The notes: generated from the sequence alone by a model not told the origin. DNA of 64,000 nt from Eucommia ulmoides (GCA_016647705.1 CM028326.1:41928546-41992545); one strand, 5' to 3'. Numbered from the stretch's first letter, positions 25,080-37,736 are shown. Made by a program: numbers and translations.

Positions 25080-26119
25080 ATTCGGTACAAGCGGTGAGAA
25101 CGAAGATCGGTGGTCAAGGGTTGTTTGATTCACAAGGGGTTATTTGGATTGAAGTGGGCTTAGATGTTGGGCTAGTTGGGCATTCTCTTTGGGCCTTCAT
25201 TTTGGGCTTAAAACCCATGGAGTTTGTAGCACCGATCCACCGTATACCCAATACGCCTACAATGGGTACAAAAAGATTGATTTCTCCTCTGCTGTCTAAG
25301 ATACGAACCAGCGGCGGCCATTGATGGCAGTGAAAGAGAGGTTGAGCTGAAAGTCAGACCATCGGAGGGTTATGAAAGAGAATGGTTAATGGTTCTCTGC
25401 CCCTCGTCTTGGATAAGGAGATTGAAGACCTTGGAAACATTAGGCAGTTGGGAAATCATGAGGATTTGCCCTCTCATGGCAGAGTATGAGTCATTGAGAC
25501 CCATGAGGAATTGCATCACACACTCTTGTTGTTGATAGTCCATCTAGCTCTTCATACCTCCACAACTGCAAACACGAACTGGCTGAAAATTGGTAAGTTC
25601 ATCCTACAAGATCTTGAGTCGAGTATAATATGTGTTGATATCAAGAGATCCTTGACTGAGTCTATAGAGGTGTTGTTTGATTTGAAATATGCGTGGGGCA
25701 TTGCTCTGATGAAAACGAGCGTGAAGATCAAGCCACACATCTTTGGCACTCTCTTGGTAAAGCAAACTATCTCCAATTTCTTTAGAAACGACATTAAATA
25801 TCCAAGATGTAACCATACTATTACATCGTGACTAGGCTCCAGACTTTTGGTCATGAATAGGTGGTTTGAGAAGAGACCCATCAACAAAACCTACATTATT
25901 TTTGGCATTGAGAGCTATTAGCATAGATCGACTCCGTGTATTGTAGTTACTACCAGAGAGTGGGTTTGTCACAAGAGTAAGACCAAGATGGTCACCACTA
26001 TGGAGAAAATAAGGGTTGCTAGCATCATCCATGGAGGTATGAACACGCAGAGGAGGATTAGCAGATGGGGTGAGAGGCTGAAAACGATTGTTGTTGTTGT
26101 TCTGACCACCACAAGCCAT
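25080..26119 (-). pseudogene. copia gag (broken)
   Basis: The likely start is the ATG at 26119-26117 (MACGGQNNNNNRFQP), followed by DNA encoding NPYFLHSGDHLGLTLVTN and SMLIALNAKNNVGFVDGS. After a stop near 25832 the frame continues from 25816 with VVSKEIGDSLLYQESAKDVW and a DINTYYTRLKILWDEL-like helix. The text is well preserved apart from one or two stops; an in-frame TAG ends the first part near 25832. The gag would form the nucleocapsid of copia particles. Confidence 0.75.
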
Positions 26120-26156
26120 TTAGTCGGAAAAAGGATGAGCAATAGAATAGTATTCA

Positions 26157-26350
26157 TCTGATACCATATTACAAGAGAGAAAATAGAAAGAGAATGTAAA
26201 GGAAATGAAACTTTCTCATTAAAATTCAATCACAAAAGGAGCTACATTATATAGCTTTTAGGAGCTACCATAATCAACTATAACAAATTAGTAACAAAAG
26301 GAATAAAAGTTTCTAAGAGAGAAAGATTTCCCCTAAAATCTAAATTACAC
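26157..26350 (-). repeat. 5' LTR and primer-binding site of the copia element
   Basis: The plus strand reads CATCTGATACCA at 26157-26168, i.e. TGGTATCAGATG on the minus strand, complementary to initiator tRNA-Met as in most copia elements. The LTR runs from 26169 to about 26350 and repeats the left LTR. The right border is approximate. Confidence 0.75.
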
Positions 26351-26370
26351 GTAATAAGAGAACTGACTTA

Positions 26371-26509
26371 TATATAAAAAAAAAGGCAAGAGATCATAGT
26401 CGCGTGGGTGTACCATCGAAGAAACTTTATTCTTGAAAACAATCACAATTGTTTTCCTTTTATGCAATGCTAATAACAAAACACAATGTTGATAAAAAAG
26501 GAATAGTAT
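26371..26509 (-). other. 3' flank / probable 3' UTR of the GGT gene
   Basis: Short stretch between the GGT stop codon and the copia 5' LTR. AT-rich, no gene. The copia element therefore ends about 150 bp downstream of the GGT stop codon. Confidence 0.5.
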
Positions 26510-29500
26510 TTAGTAACCAGCTGGAGTTCCACCCTTTCTAGGGTCGCTCACTGCGACAAGCTCACCCTTATTTGATGCTGAGAGTCGGGGCTCTTGAATG
26601 GCCAATTGGACAATGGCCCCATTTGAAAGCCCTCTTAATGCATGGCCCCTCTTCTCTAGTTCTATTCTAATATCTTGGGGAAGCTCAATGTGATCACCGA
26701 TTACTGTCGTCCACTCTTCGAACTCCAAAATATTAGGAATCAACTGCATAAAACGTGCAAACTTCATTAGTATTAAGCCATCAACTATATTCTTTCCTAT
26801 AATTAAGAGATTTGTAAATTATTATGATTTAGTTTTACTAACAATAATATAGATATTTGTCGTCAGATTGTTATGTGTAGTTTGGGGTTTAATTTTTTAT
26901 TTTTATTTTTTGTGAATATACATATATACCCGTTTCAGATGAAGATAAAGTTTTATATTAAATTTGATAGTGCTGAATTAGAATCTTGAAATCAGAATGG
27001 AAAATGGGCATACATAATTTTAAATTATTATTTTTTATATTTCCAGTTATATGTCTAATTTCAAATTATAAGGTGTTGGAAAAATAATTTAAAATTAAGT
27101 ATTTTATCTATGTATTACATATACATATACATATTATATTATTTTATTTAATAAATTATTATTGATAGATATTTATAATAATTTATATTTATGTACCCTC
27201 ATTATATGTTTATTAGACATTATTATTGTGATTAAGTTATTAAATTTATTAAAATAATTTTATAAATTCCATTGTAAATATATATGTTACAATGTTATTA
27301 TTATAATATTTATGTGTATAATTAGTGACTTTATTGACTACATTATTATGAGTACTTAGTAATATAATAAGAGTTACATAATTTATACACTTATACGAGG
27401 ATAAAAGAAAATATGGACAAATATAGAGAAGAATATGGAAAAGTAAAGAAAAGATTTTGATGCTATATATATGTTAATGAGTGATTCGATTGAGATATAA
27501 AAATAGAGAGAGGTGATATTTTCTTATATTTACACATATATTTGATTTTATACAGGCAATATGATTCACGATTGGTTTAATATATGAATGTCTTGTTTGC
27601 ACCGTGACTCCCTGAATTGTTGTATTTTGAGAATGACTCACCACTCAACCCTATGCATAAAGGGGGCGTATCACTTTTTAGAGCAGTGTTTATATACTTA
27701 GATCTATCAGAGATGTATTTTCCTTTTATTCTAACCTTTTTTTTTTTTTTTTTTTAATTATTGATGTTCGTAGTTATTAAAAAATATTGAAAATGCATAT
27801 GATATTTATTTATTTAATTTGAGTTTATATAATTATGGGACATTTTTCCCATCAAAATGTTGGTTTTACAAGTTCAATTCTAGATTGAGATATTTTTCTT
27901 TAAAAAAAAAAGATGCAGTAAAAGAAACCAAAAAGAATGCAAAATCAATGTATCTTAATTTTTTATGGGGGTTTACACCACTCACCTCTCTTGTCATTTT
28001 GTCCCAAATCAGATACTTCCCTTATTATTTACAAATATCAGTCAGTTGCCTCATCATTTTGGTCAAAGACCATTTACCTCCCTCATTGAAAAAAAAAATT
28101 AATAAATTTTTTATTGTAATGACAATTTTACCCATAACTATTAAAAAATGATTAAATAATTAAAAAGTAAAATGCATAAGTAACCCTTTAAATTTGTTAT
28201 GTATATATGTTTTCATCTTTTATTTTTGTACACTAACATCCCCTATATATATATATATATTAACTCTTTTATTAAACAACAACAACAACTAAGTTTTTGT
28301 CCCATTTAAGTCTTTTATTAAACAAAATAACTAAATAAAAAATAAATAAAAGACATCTTCCTCTACCCTTGGTCTCCCCACCACCATCCTCTCTTTCTCT
28401 CTCGCCCGCCAGGGATGGCGGTGGTGGCAATGGCGGTGGGAAGTGGGCGGTGGCGGTGGTGATGGATTAGAGTGGGAGGTAAATATAATTATTTAAAAAA
28501 TTAAGGGTAAAAAATATAATTTTAAAAATAAGGAGTGTTAATGAATTTTTATAAAAATAATATTTTTTAAAATAACAAAGGACTCTTTTAACAAAAAAAA
28601 ATGGTTAATTATTTTAAAAATCAAAAGTAGAATAATTGAATTTTTCTAAAAGTGAATATATTATTGGGTTGAAAATATGTGGTTGGTGAAAGAGAAATGT
28701 GAATATAGAGAGCAATATCATTAATGTCATTAAATTATAATACGAGTCCGCATATGCAAATATAAAATAAGCATAGAAAATAAGGACCTGATGGTAATAT
28801 CTTGGAGCAAAGATAGAAGCGAGTGGTCCCATTCCTTTTGCAAAATAGTTGAGGAGTACTTGTGTAGTTGCACCTATTATTTTGGGTCCACCACTTGCCC
28901 CTATAACGCCTCTTAAATTTCCATCCTACAATCAATAACCAAAATACCATCATCCAAAAAATAAAAATAAAAATAAAAAATGCAAATGTCTTCTTTTGTT
29001 ACCGAAAACAGTTTTTGTTACCTCCAAGATGATTGTTGGTGTCATGGATGACAAAGGCCTCTTGAAGGGACGAATAAAATTTGAGGGTGCTGGGGGTGGT
29101 ATTGGTCCAGTAGTTGCGTTCCCAAACTCGTAATCGTCAGACGGGGGTTCGAGGTCACCGGTATTTCCCGGAATGGAGAAATCGTCCATTTGATTATTGA
29201 GAACTATCCCCGTGCTAGGCGAAAGAAAACGAGATCCAAAATGATTATTTATAGTGCAAGTCATGGCAACTGCATTTCTCTCTGAATCTATAACGGACAA
29301 ATGACTAGTGCCGTGGTCCGTGATCGGTCTCCATCTAATGAAAAAATAAAAAACATATATTAGCTAAGGCATCATTCCTAACATTTCGTTAAATGCTTTT
29401 TTTTTTTTTTTTTAAATTAAAAAAATTTAATTCGATAAAAAAATATTTTATTTAAACGCAATAAAAAATTTAAAGTATATATAGTAGTGCAAAGATAATT

Positions 29501-31972
29501 TCTTACTATCATCTTTATAAATGATTTCTTGATAAAAAAAAAAATATAGATGACTGAAAAAATGGACAAAGAGCTCCTGATCAATTCCCAATCCATTGAT
29601 TTCCACTGTACTTTTAGTAATATAAATATCCAATAAATAATTTCTAGTTTTTTTTTGAAAGAAGTACTCAAAACCAACCATGGTCTGAAAAATGGCATTG
29701 TATAGAGGCCCCAGGATTCGTGTCATGTCTCCTATTATTGACTGTTGTTGTATGTTCGCTCAACATCACCAATTAAGGGGATGAACTGGGTATGAGATTT
29801 TACGTCAAAATTATTAAAAAATATTATATGAAATATAAAGTACTATATGAACTACTATTAATACTTTGATTTAAGCATTTTGGGTCATGTAGGCTCTATC
29901 CAAAACTCAAACATAGCGGGCCGCATCGGGTGTTAGACTCTAATTCAATAATCTCATGAATGATCTGTAATTGAACATAATAAAATTGTACGTGAAACTT
30001 GAAAATAGTGGTAGCTAATAATGTATCTTACTTGTCACCATAATAATCAGAAGAATTGAAAGTCATGTTGTCATATATTCTTTCCTTCAGTTTAGCCGCA
30101 AAGTCGGGAGAAAGCATGTCAGACACAACTTGTGTGATATTCACAAAATCTGGGTCACCAAGATTCATCCTCTCCGCAAATGCATGTTTCATTGACTCAA
30201 TTTCTCGATGTACCTGAAGCGGCTTAGGAACATTCAATGGAGGACCGTATTGAGCCAGAATATTTAGTATCTGTCGACATACATTCAAAATAGTTAGAAC
30301 ACATAAACTCAAATTGAAAAATAAAATGTTAAAAAGGATTTTTCTTACAAGTGCCATTGAAGCACCGCCAGAAGAAGGAGGCGGCATAGTAAAAAGTTTA
30401 AGACCCATGAAGTCTAAAGTGATTGGTTCTCTAATCTTGACTTGATACTTTTTCAAGTCCACCATTTGCAATATGCCTCCGGCGTTTTGGACATCCTCCA
30501 CTAAATCCCTGCCTAAACTTCCGTTGTAAAATACACGAACGCCCTCACGTGCAAGTAGTCTGAGTGTGCTCGCGAGGGGTAAGTTGCGGCATATTTCACC
30601 AGTGCGCAACAATCTCCCTCTTCGCATGTATATTGAGCTCAGTCCGGGGTCTGCTCTAAGATCTTTTCGTATTTCCCGCATTTGATGATAGAGCATAGGC
30701 GAAACAACAAATTCCTCAGCAAGGCGTGCGGCAGGAAGTACAAGCTTTGACCATGGAAGTCGGCCGTAGAGTTTCCATGACTCGTAAAAGCCGGCAAGTT
30801 CCCCTGGAGTCGCTACCGAGATGGCACCCGAAGCTTTTAACGTATGGTTTCCTTTATACATGTCCTGAAAAGCAAATTAACGAGCTTATAGATTAGGCAC
30901 CATCTCATAACAAATTTTTTTTTTTTCTTCAAAAAACTAAAATAAAATAGTTATTAATTTTTAAAAAATAATTGACTAAAAAGTATTTCTACATAAAAAT
31001 AAAGATAAAATAAAAATAAAAAACATGTTTGATAACATAGATGATATCTTATTTGTTACTATAAACAAAGCCGTTTTTTAATCTAAGAGGTTTTTATAGA
31101 GAATGTTACATTTGTATTTCATATGTTGAGTGTATCCAAACTATTATATGAACCAAATGAAATTTTTTATTTGAAATTTAAAACCATATGATTCTGTTAA
31201 AAACCCCTAAAAAAATTTAGATAGAAAGCTCATAATTTATCAATCTCCTAAAATATTAAAATAAGAAATAAAAAACTCAATCTCTTAAAATATAAAAATA
31301 AAAAATAATTAGGTTGTATTCTTCAAACAACTTGCTCAAATGAACCCCTACTTTTATTTTTTATTTTTTATTTTTTAAATGTAAAATAATCTTATTTATT
31401 TTTGTTTTGAAAAGAAGTATCAAACGGTGCTTAAATTGAATTTTACCTCATGCGCATGCGTGGGTGCGGTTTCTCTCATGTCAAGAGCTTGGACTTTTGC
31501 CATTGGCTTGCCTGACAAGCATAAAGGCACCTCCACCAATCCCACTAGACGCAGGGTTAACCACACCCAAGCAAAGGGACGCTGCTATTGCCGCCTCCAC
31601 CGCATGACCTCCGTCCCGAAGAATTTGCCTTCCCACTCTCGAACACCGGCCGTCGTCTGCTGCCACTACTCCGTTAGTTGCTCTCACCATCTCTGGTTCA
31701 AATACCTCCGCATTTGACGACCACACCGCCGCACCTTCACCAATCCCACTAGACGCAGGGTTAACCACACCCAAGCAAAGGGACGTTGCTATTTCCGCCT
31801 CCACCGCATGACCTCCGTCTTGAAGAATTTGCCTTCCCACTCTCGAGCACCGGCCGTCGTCTGCTGCCACCACTTCGTTACTTGCTCTCACCATCTCTGG
31901 TTCAAATCCCTCCCCATTTGCTGACCACACCACCACACCCAATAAAACCCAAACACCTGATCCATCATACAC
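26510..31972 (-). CDS. GGT1: gamma-glutamyltranspeptidase (plant GGT1/GGT2-like), six exons, frameshift in exon 1
   Basis: Cleaves gamma-glutamyl bonds of glutathione and its conjugates; plant GGT1/2 act in the apoplast. Exons (descending): 31972-31447, 30864-30349, 30270-30032, 29334-29022, 28925-28788, 26743-26510. All five introns are GT-AG and phases agree. The product would be about 654 residues, about 586 without an internal duplication. The N-terminus (VWVLLGVVVW) looks like a signal peptide. Family motifs are in place: DMRETAP, DHGTSHLSVID with the catalytic Thr, NNQMDDFS, PLSSMTPTI, GASGG and the C-terminal VSDPRKGGTPAGY. Oddities: a 204-bp in-frame tandem duplication in exon 1, and one extra A in the A-run complementary to 31495-31498, which shifts frame before DMRETAP and gives an early stop. 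If real, this copy is null; a sequencing error is possible. The family is certain; the gene number is inferred. Confidence 0.92.
26744..28787 (-). other. intron 5 of GGT, 2.0 kb, repeat-filled
   Basis: Bounded by GT at 28787-28786 and AG at 26745-26744 on the minus strand, it splices Tyr-His-Gln to Leu-Ile-Pro-Asn, as in other plant GGTs. It is much longer than the other introns and contains AT-rich sequence, poly-T, a TA run near 28245 and a GC-rich GGTGGCGGT block at 28410-28470 that may belong to a small inserted element. No separate gene seen. Confidence 0.75.
31530..31937 (-). repeat. tandem duplication of 204 bp within GGT exon 1
   Basis: Two adjacent copies, about 31530-31733 and 31734-31937, are close to identical. 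Each encodes 68 residues, from the end of the signal peptide through FEPEMVRA, VVAADDGRCSRVGRQIL, GGHAVEA and SLCLGVVNPASSGIG. The length is a multiple of three, so frame is kept. The downstream copy (lower coordinates) keeps the family residues AAIAASLCLG and GIGGGAF. The upstream copy has changed to AEIATSLCLG and GIGEGA, suggesting relaxed constraint on that copy. Confidence 0.93.
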
Positions 31973-31991
31973 AATACATCGATTTAACTTA

Positions 31992-32457
31992 CGGCATGTT
32001 CAATAACGCTTAAATTTTAAGTATTGAAGTTATAAATATTAATATTAAATTTAATAAGTACTTAATATATTCAATTTTTTAATACTCTTAACTTCAAAAA
32101 AATTATATTTGAACAATTTTTTTTTTAAAAATAATTTTACTATATTTTTCTAAAATGTTCTCTTTGATCAACAATTTTCTCTCTCTATTTTTGTTCAATT
32201 TAGTATTTTTTTTCTATTAATAATTTTTTGTATATAACTCTTTTTGTGAAATTTTAGAGTGTTGGTGTCAAATACTGGTTGTAATAATTAAATATTTTAT
32301 GATATTAAGTAATAAGTACTAAAAAATTAAGTGAATCACATATCACTTTTTGAACAATTTTTAAGTGATAACTTAATTTTATTATCAAACACACATGATT
32401 TAATAAGTACTTAATGCATTCAGTTTTAAGTGCTTAATTAGGTTCACAAACCTGGCC
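31992..32457. mobile_element. Harbinger/Tourist-like MITE in the GGT 5' flank
   Basis: A 466-bp AT-rich non-coding block flanked by TTA at 31989-31991 and 32458-32460. The ends are similar when inverted (CGGCATGTTCAATAACGCTTAA at left against the reverse complement GGCCAGGTTTGTGAACC...GCACTTAA at right), and AATAAGTACTTAAT occurs near both ends. The TTA duplication fits PIF/Harbinger-derived MITEs. It lies about 20 bp upstream of the GGT start codon, so it occupies the 5' UTR or core promoter. Confidence 0.65.
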
Positions 32458-32460
32458 TTA

Positions 32461-33486
32461 GTTTTTTTCGTTTTAAAAGAAAAACAATATAAAGGTCAAA
32501 TATCTTAATTAGGTTACGTTTAGGCCTTGGATTCATCTTCTTCAAAACAATCTTCGAAATATTGTGGCTGGAACATCTTCGAAACATTGTGGCTGGAATC
32601 CAAGGATATGTAGAGAGCCTGAAGCTCTTAGATTTTACATAAATGGTGGTGAGACCTCACTTCTGTCTTTAGCTCTTGGATCAGAATCTCCACCTTTTGG
32701 GTATTCTGAACATGCTTCTCCCGATGCTCTTCGATTTCGTAGTGAATGGTATCCATACTAAGAAGATGAGATAAGTACAAATTGTGAAAAGAGATCTTAG
32801 AAGGACAAGTGAGGAAGACTAGAGAGGACAACGCAATTTAAATAAGTAGAGGAAAGGTGGACTCAAGGGGCACGAATATTAAAAGTCTAGCATTGACAAG
32901 ACTAATGAATGGAGAATCTCAAAAAGCTGCAATAACTACATCCAATAAAGATGGTCTTCGAGAATGCGCAAACTGAATCTTATTCAACACACATATCGAG
33001 ACGATCCTTGGTATTTTTCCACCAAACCTGATGTCGGGATTACTCTCCTAGTAGTATACTCGAGCACATTACATCATATGATAGAGATATGGGGCATCCA
33101 ATAAGGATAAATCCGAGCCTGATCCAAATCATCACCACGTGTCCACCAAGCATGTGTTATACCCAAGGATCTACAAAATATGCTACACCGAATGAGACTA
33201 CTACTATTGACTACTATTGCAATTGGGATCGCTCCGAAATAGGATCACTCCTGAAGTCACCCCACAAGGGGAAGCAAAACCTACGCTAGAGCGCTCTACT
33301 TCAACCAAGTCGTCAACTATGTCACATGTCAGCACTGTAGTTCCCACTCGGGAACAGTTGTAATGGCTTCCTCCTATTAAGAATCTATTCCTAAAATAAT
33401 GGTTCATCACACTATATCCCACCAAATCATCCAAGTTAATGATATTGGGTTGGGATTTAGGGAAAACTTGCCAAACAAGTTTTTCC
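32461..33486. other. no recognised gene
   Basis: Mixed sequence with a tandem echo at 32548-32600 (CATCTTCGAAACATTGTGGCTGG-like phrase twice). The minus strand at 32831-32628 has a helix-rich frame (HYEIEEHREKHVQNTQKVEI), and 33434-33204 has another open stretch; both look like remnants of a decayed retroelement. Nothing was assigned. Confidence 0.4.
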
Positions 33487-33879
33487 TCACCTATATATAT
33501 ATATAATAAATCAGCTCATTTACATTCACAGCCATTAGATGTCTCAGGATATTCGTAGCCATTGGATTACTTTTATATACAACATCTACATACACAAATA
33601 TATCTATAATATAAATTAGAACCTAATTTGAAAATGTCTAAAGACATTTTTTGGAGGGAGAAGTTTCAGGCCTTTGGATCTCACATCTAAGGGTTGAAAT
33701 TGAATTTCAGCAAGAGACATTTTAAGCCTTAGGATTGATGTTCATCCGACGGTCCAGATTAAGAAATCTTTTCAAAAAAATAGGGTTACTCTCTTACCAC
33801 AACCTCATTTCAGCTCTCTCTCCAACCTCTCGCTCTCTCCTACCTCCCGCTCTCTCCTACCTCCCAATCGAATCATAGA

Positions 33880-34444
33880 TTTGGTCCTCCTCTTTGAAGG
33901 CCACTGTCGCCGCCAGCAGCACTACCTCACACTCTCTCTCTCTCATACCGTGGTCGCCGTCACCCTCAACGCTGATTCAGATCTTGAAGGACTTGAAGGC
34001 GGTGTTCGGTGATGTGAGGGTCTTGAAGGCGATTGTCTCCGGCGAACGTGGACGACGTGGGAGACGATGGAGAGCGTGGACGCCGGCAGCGACGTCGTCC
34101 TTTCCTCACCACAGGTCTCTCTATCTCTTTCTTCCACGTCTCTCTCTCTCTATATATATAGATATCTGCCATCGCTGACGACGGACGACTTCATCGCCGA
34201 CCGATCTAAAACCCACTGTCGAGACTGGCGCCAATCTCTAAAACTTCAGGTATGCTCTCTGCTTTGCGATTTTTTTGATTTTTCGAATTCGAGTTTTAGA
34301 TTTGAATTAGTGTTTGATTTGGCCAGATCTGAGTTCAACTTGGATGGATGGCGATGGCGGTTGCCGGCGGTGATCGGATCCGGATGGCGGTGGCCGGATC
34401 TGGACGCTATTTGTTTATCAATCTTCAATTTCAAATGGTTTTGA
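33880..34444 (+). other. GC-rich, gene-like block inside the Helitron
   Basis: Codon-like GC-rich DNA with open frames on both strands (33894-34178 plus, 34067-34444 plus, 33943-34137 minus) and a C-A-G/G-T junction near 34248. No family recognised. A captured 5' exon is possible; none of the frames is long enough to be a confident gene. Confidence 0.3.
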
Positions 34445-36590
34445 ATCTCTCCATCTCTCTCTTTGTTGAAATTATGTAGATCGATGATAGAAATGGTGAC
34501 GAAGTCTTGAAGCTGTTGAATTTGGAGAAATCTAGAGGGAGATGATGTGGAGAGGTCCTTGCTGTGAGAAGATAGCTATGAAGAAAGGTACATTTCCTAA
34601 CCCCTAAATTTCAAATTACATAGATACCTAAAAAATTGTTGATAGTTTTTTTTTTTTTTTTTTGTATGGTATGAGAAAAAAATTGTCGCCACTATCGTTG
34701 TTCTTCGTGAAATTTCTCATCTCACTGTCGATTTCCTCGGATTTAAAGGCGATGAAATTCGACGACGGTCGGATGTGATTTAGGACTGCCTAGAAAGTGT
34801 CTTCGGCCAACGGCGTCGTAGAAATTGCATCTTTGTGATTTGGCCATCTTCGTGGCTGCTGTGAGTAGATCTGCGCAGTCGGGTTGGACGATGGCGGCGG
34901 TGGATGGATCTGTGAAGTCAGTAACGGCGGGAGTGGATATGTGACGACATTGATGGCGAGCCGACCACATTCTCGACAGACGGAATGGTGCCGGCGATGA
35001 CAAGAGATTGGAGAGGGGAGGATCTCGGCTACATGTAGGAGGAAATGAAATGATGAAGAAGAGGATAGACCAAGAACAGTAGATATGTTGGGATGATTAG
35101 TGGAGAACATTAGTGGAGAGAATAGGATTGGGATAGAAACAAAGGTAATGAGAGAGAGTGTGTTTCAGATGAGGAGAGAGTTGGAATAGGGGATATGTTT
35201 CTTTTGTTTTAACAAGGTTTAATTGACATCATTCCTGTGTAAATAATTCATACAATTTGTTTAATTCACATCCTTCCCTCCATTGCAAGGTTTTCTCCTG
35301 GCTAATTTTTTTAACACAATTTTTTTACAGGTTTGATCTCCTGTAAATTTTTTTCCTGATGAATCTCAAAGATGAAGACGGTAAAGAGAAGCTTGATGAT
35401 TCAAATTTTAAAAAGGAACAAAAAAAATAGTGGGTGGAAAGTAATAATTGTGTTTTTGTTTATTTATGTAATGAAAATTGGAAAGGGTATGACTTTCATG
35501 TGGGTGGAAAGTGTTAAGAGTATTCATTTGGACTTTTATGCCAAAAAGTACAAAAATATGCTGGTTGGAAATTAATAATTGTGTTTTAGGTTGTGGAAAT
35601 TTAATCACAAGTTTAAATTGAGTGTGTATGCTAAATTATGTTTTATAGCATTTTGTTTATTTTGTTCTTCATAGATATGTAGACAAATAGCCTAATGGTA
35701 ACCAATAAGAGTTTCAAAAAAAAAAAAAATCTCAATTTTTTGTTTCTTTTGTGTGTTTCCAGATCTCTGCAGCACATATTTCTATTTCAAGTTTTGTTTG
35801 TTCACATTTTTCATGTTATGTTTATTTTTATTAATATCAATTCTTTTGCACGGAACTATGTTTTGACTTTTGAATTATTATTTCGTTGCATATGCCAAAT
35901 GGAACATTGAAGTAATGATTATATTTGGATAGGCATTACACATCTTGGGTTTGATTTTGTTTCGATTTAACTTATTCTTTATTTTTGGGATTGGATAATG
36001 ATTGTATTGTACAAACAAATGAGATTGTATCATTTTTTTAAGGCTCACTTTTATTTTTTTTTAATTTTTTTTTCATATGTTGCGTCTCCCTTCACTTGCG
36101 CCCTCCCTCCTAGGCTCCTGATTTGAACCCTAATGTCGTGTAGATCCCGATACAGAACAGTCACCGCGAACCCTAACAGCGATGAACAACAGATCCATCC
36201 TCTCTTATGTGTACGGTTCAACGGGATTACTATTGCTCCTCTGTCTTTTGTTTATTTAGTTCATAGTTCATCAGTTGAACTTATGTAGTCGCAATGCTCC
36301 ATTTCCATCTCACAAACCACCTCCATCACCATTTGTAGCTGGGGTGCCATTGCCCTTGCCATCTGCAATTGGATCACTATCGCTCCGCCTTCTTCGTTGT
36401 TGCCATTCCAACCCTCATCGCCATTGCCTCATTGATTCAGAAATCCCTCTTCGTCGGCGACGTTCTCTTTCCATTGAAATCCGATAAGACTCCCATTTTC
36501 TGTTTGTTTAGTCCATCTAAATTTAACCCGGACTGTTAAATTATGTGTTTAATTTTGATTTATATTTTCATTCCTGACCATTTCATACAG

Positions 36591-37318
36591 ATGTATAGAA
36601 TGGATGCATCATTTGGAGCTGCAATTTTATCCTTGAATAACTTTGTGGGAGAGATCACATCTCTTGGTAAGTGTGTTTTCCTGATGGAGATAATATGGTC
36701 AATTGTAAATTTACATGATAGCAATTATTTTATTGAACTACCAACTGTAATAATGTTTTGTATTCTTAATTCTTGGATACCTGTGAGGGATCCAACTACT
36801 ATTTAGCTTCACAATGCTTGCATATGTATTATATTCTAAATTCTTGGTCACTGTCAAGGGCTCCAACTACTCTTTAGCACTTCACAATGCTTGCATAAAG
36901 CCCCAATAATTAATATTGTACTCTTTAGTGCTTCACTTGCATGTGTTGTGAGTTGTGACAACTACTTTGAATCAAATTTCATTTTACACTACGAATATCA
37001 TATATTTTTTTTTTATGACATGCATATATGGACATTAAGAATGCACCTTGGATATAAAAAATCATTGTAATAGTGTTAAAAATCGTTTTTTTTTTCCTTT
37101 GCCAATATTGGGGAGTTGAATCTCACTATTTCTATCCTCTTCCTCTCTCTAACGTTGATTGAAAACTGTTTAAAGTGTTCATTCCTAATTATTTTACTTT
37201 TATTATTTCTTTAGGTGCTAGGCTTTGTCTGATGCTCGACTTTCCTGGAGGTTCAGTTTCTGTGACTGGAATTGATGTTATAGCAACTCGGTTAACAATT
37301 TGCAGAATAATACTGTAG
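36591..37318 (+). other. possible two-exon gene fragment carried by the Helitron
   Basis: An exon-like stretch at 36591-36666 (preceded by CAG, followed by GTAAGT) reads MYRMDASFGAAILSLNNFVG, then EITSL. It joins in frame, across an intron at 36667-37214 ending TTTCTTTAG, to 37215-37318, which reads GARLCLMLDFPGGSVSVTGI and ends at TAG 37316-37318. Splice signals at both ends are good and the frame is kept, but I do not recognise the protein. It may be a transduplicated host gene piece. Confidence 0.35.
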
Positions 37319-37700
37319 AAGTATGTTCTCAGTGATTAAGTTAAGCTCCAATAGTCCTAGATGTTGGATTTATTATTATTAAGTTTATAATGTATATAAT
37401 TAATTGTCATTATTTATCGTGTTGTTAAGGTTCATTGGGTTAGTTGTGTTGTTAAGGTTCATTGGGTTAGTTGTGTGTGATTGTTAGTAGTTATGTTTAT
37501 TAATGTTGTGTTTAAAAATATGAGTTTATAATTTGGAATGTTAAATAAATAAAGGGGATTTATGTCCAATTTTCAAATATTGGAGTGTGTTATATAAACA
37601 AAGGGGATTATTTTCATATTTTGAATTTTCTATTAGTCGTGTTTGTTTATGTTGTGTTCATTACAAAACATGAGTTGATTGTTTGGGGATGTTATAAAAT

Positions 37701-37736
37701 TAAAACCCGTGCCTTCAGGTAGGGGTTATACATTAG
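37701..37736 (+). repeat. decayed second Helitron 3' terminus
   Basis: CCCGTGCCTTCAGGTAGGGG followed by TTATACATTAG, a degraded version of the terminus at 37956-37986 about 250 bp upstream. It suggests either an older nested copy or a read-through duplication of the end. Confidence 0.6.

Larger units (their letters stand above)
16690..26350 (-). mobile_element. Ty1/copia retrotransposon, nearly full length, decayed
   Basis: Short LTR-like direct repeats (16690-16888 and 26169-26350, sharing TTACAAGAGAGAAAATA and a TTTCTAAGAGAGA end) flank minus-strand gag, integrase, reverse transcriptase and RNase H. The primer-binding site TGGTATCAGATG lies just inside the right LTR (26157-26168, minus). 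The gag text (NPYFLHSGDHLGLTLVTNPL and SMLIALNAKNNVGFVDGS) resembles plant copia gag. Many stops and frameshifts are present, and a CACTA element splits the integrase region. LTR borders are approximate and the target duplication was not resolved. Confidence 0.85.

Noticed and set aside
26157..26168. tRNA-like sequence
   Set aside because: It is only the 12-base complement of a tRNA 3' end, a primer-binding site; no tRNA gene was seen in the window.
30271..30348. Apparent coding continuation inside GGT after Ser-Met-Ala-Leu
   Set aside because: This is a retained 78-bp intron that happens to be open; GT and AG borders and the family alignment support splicing.
31427..31717. Plus-strand frame across GGT exon 1
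   Set aside because: Antisense of the duplicated GGT exon.
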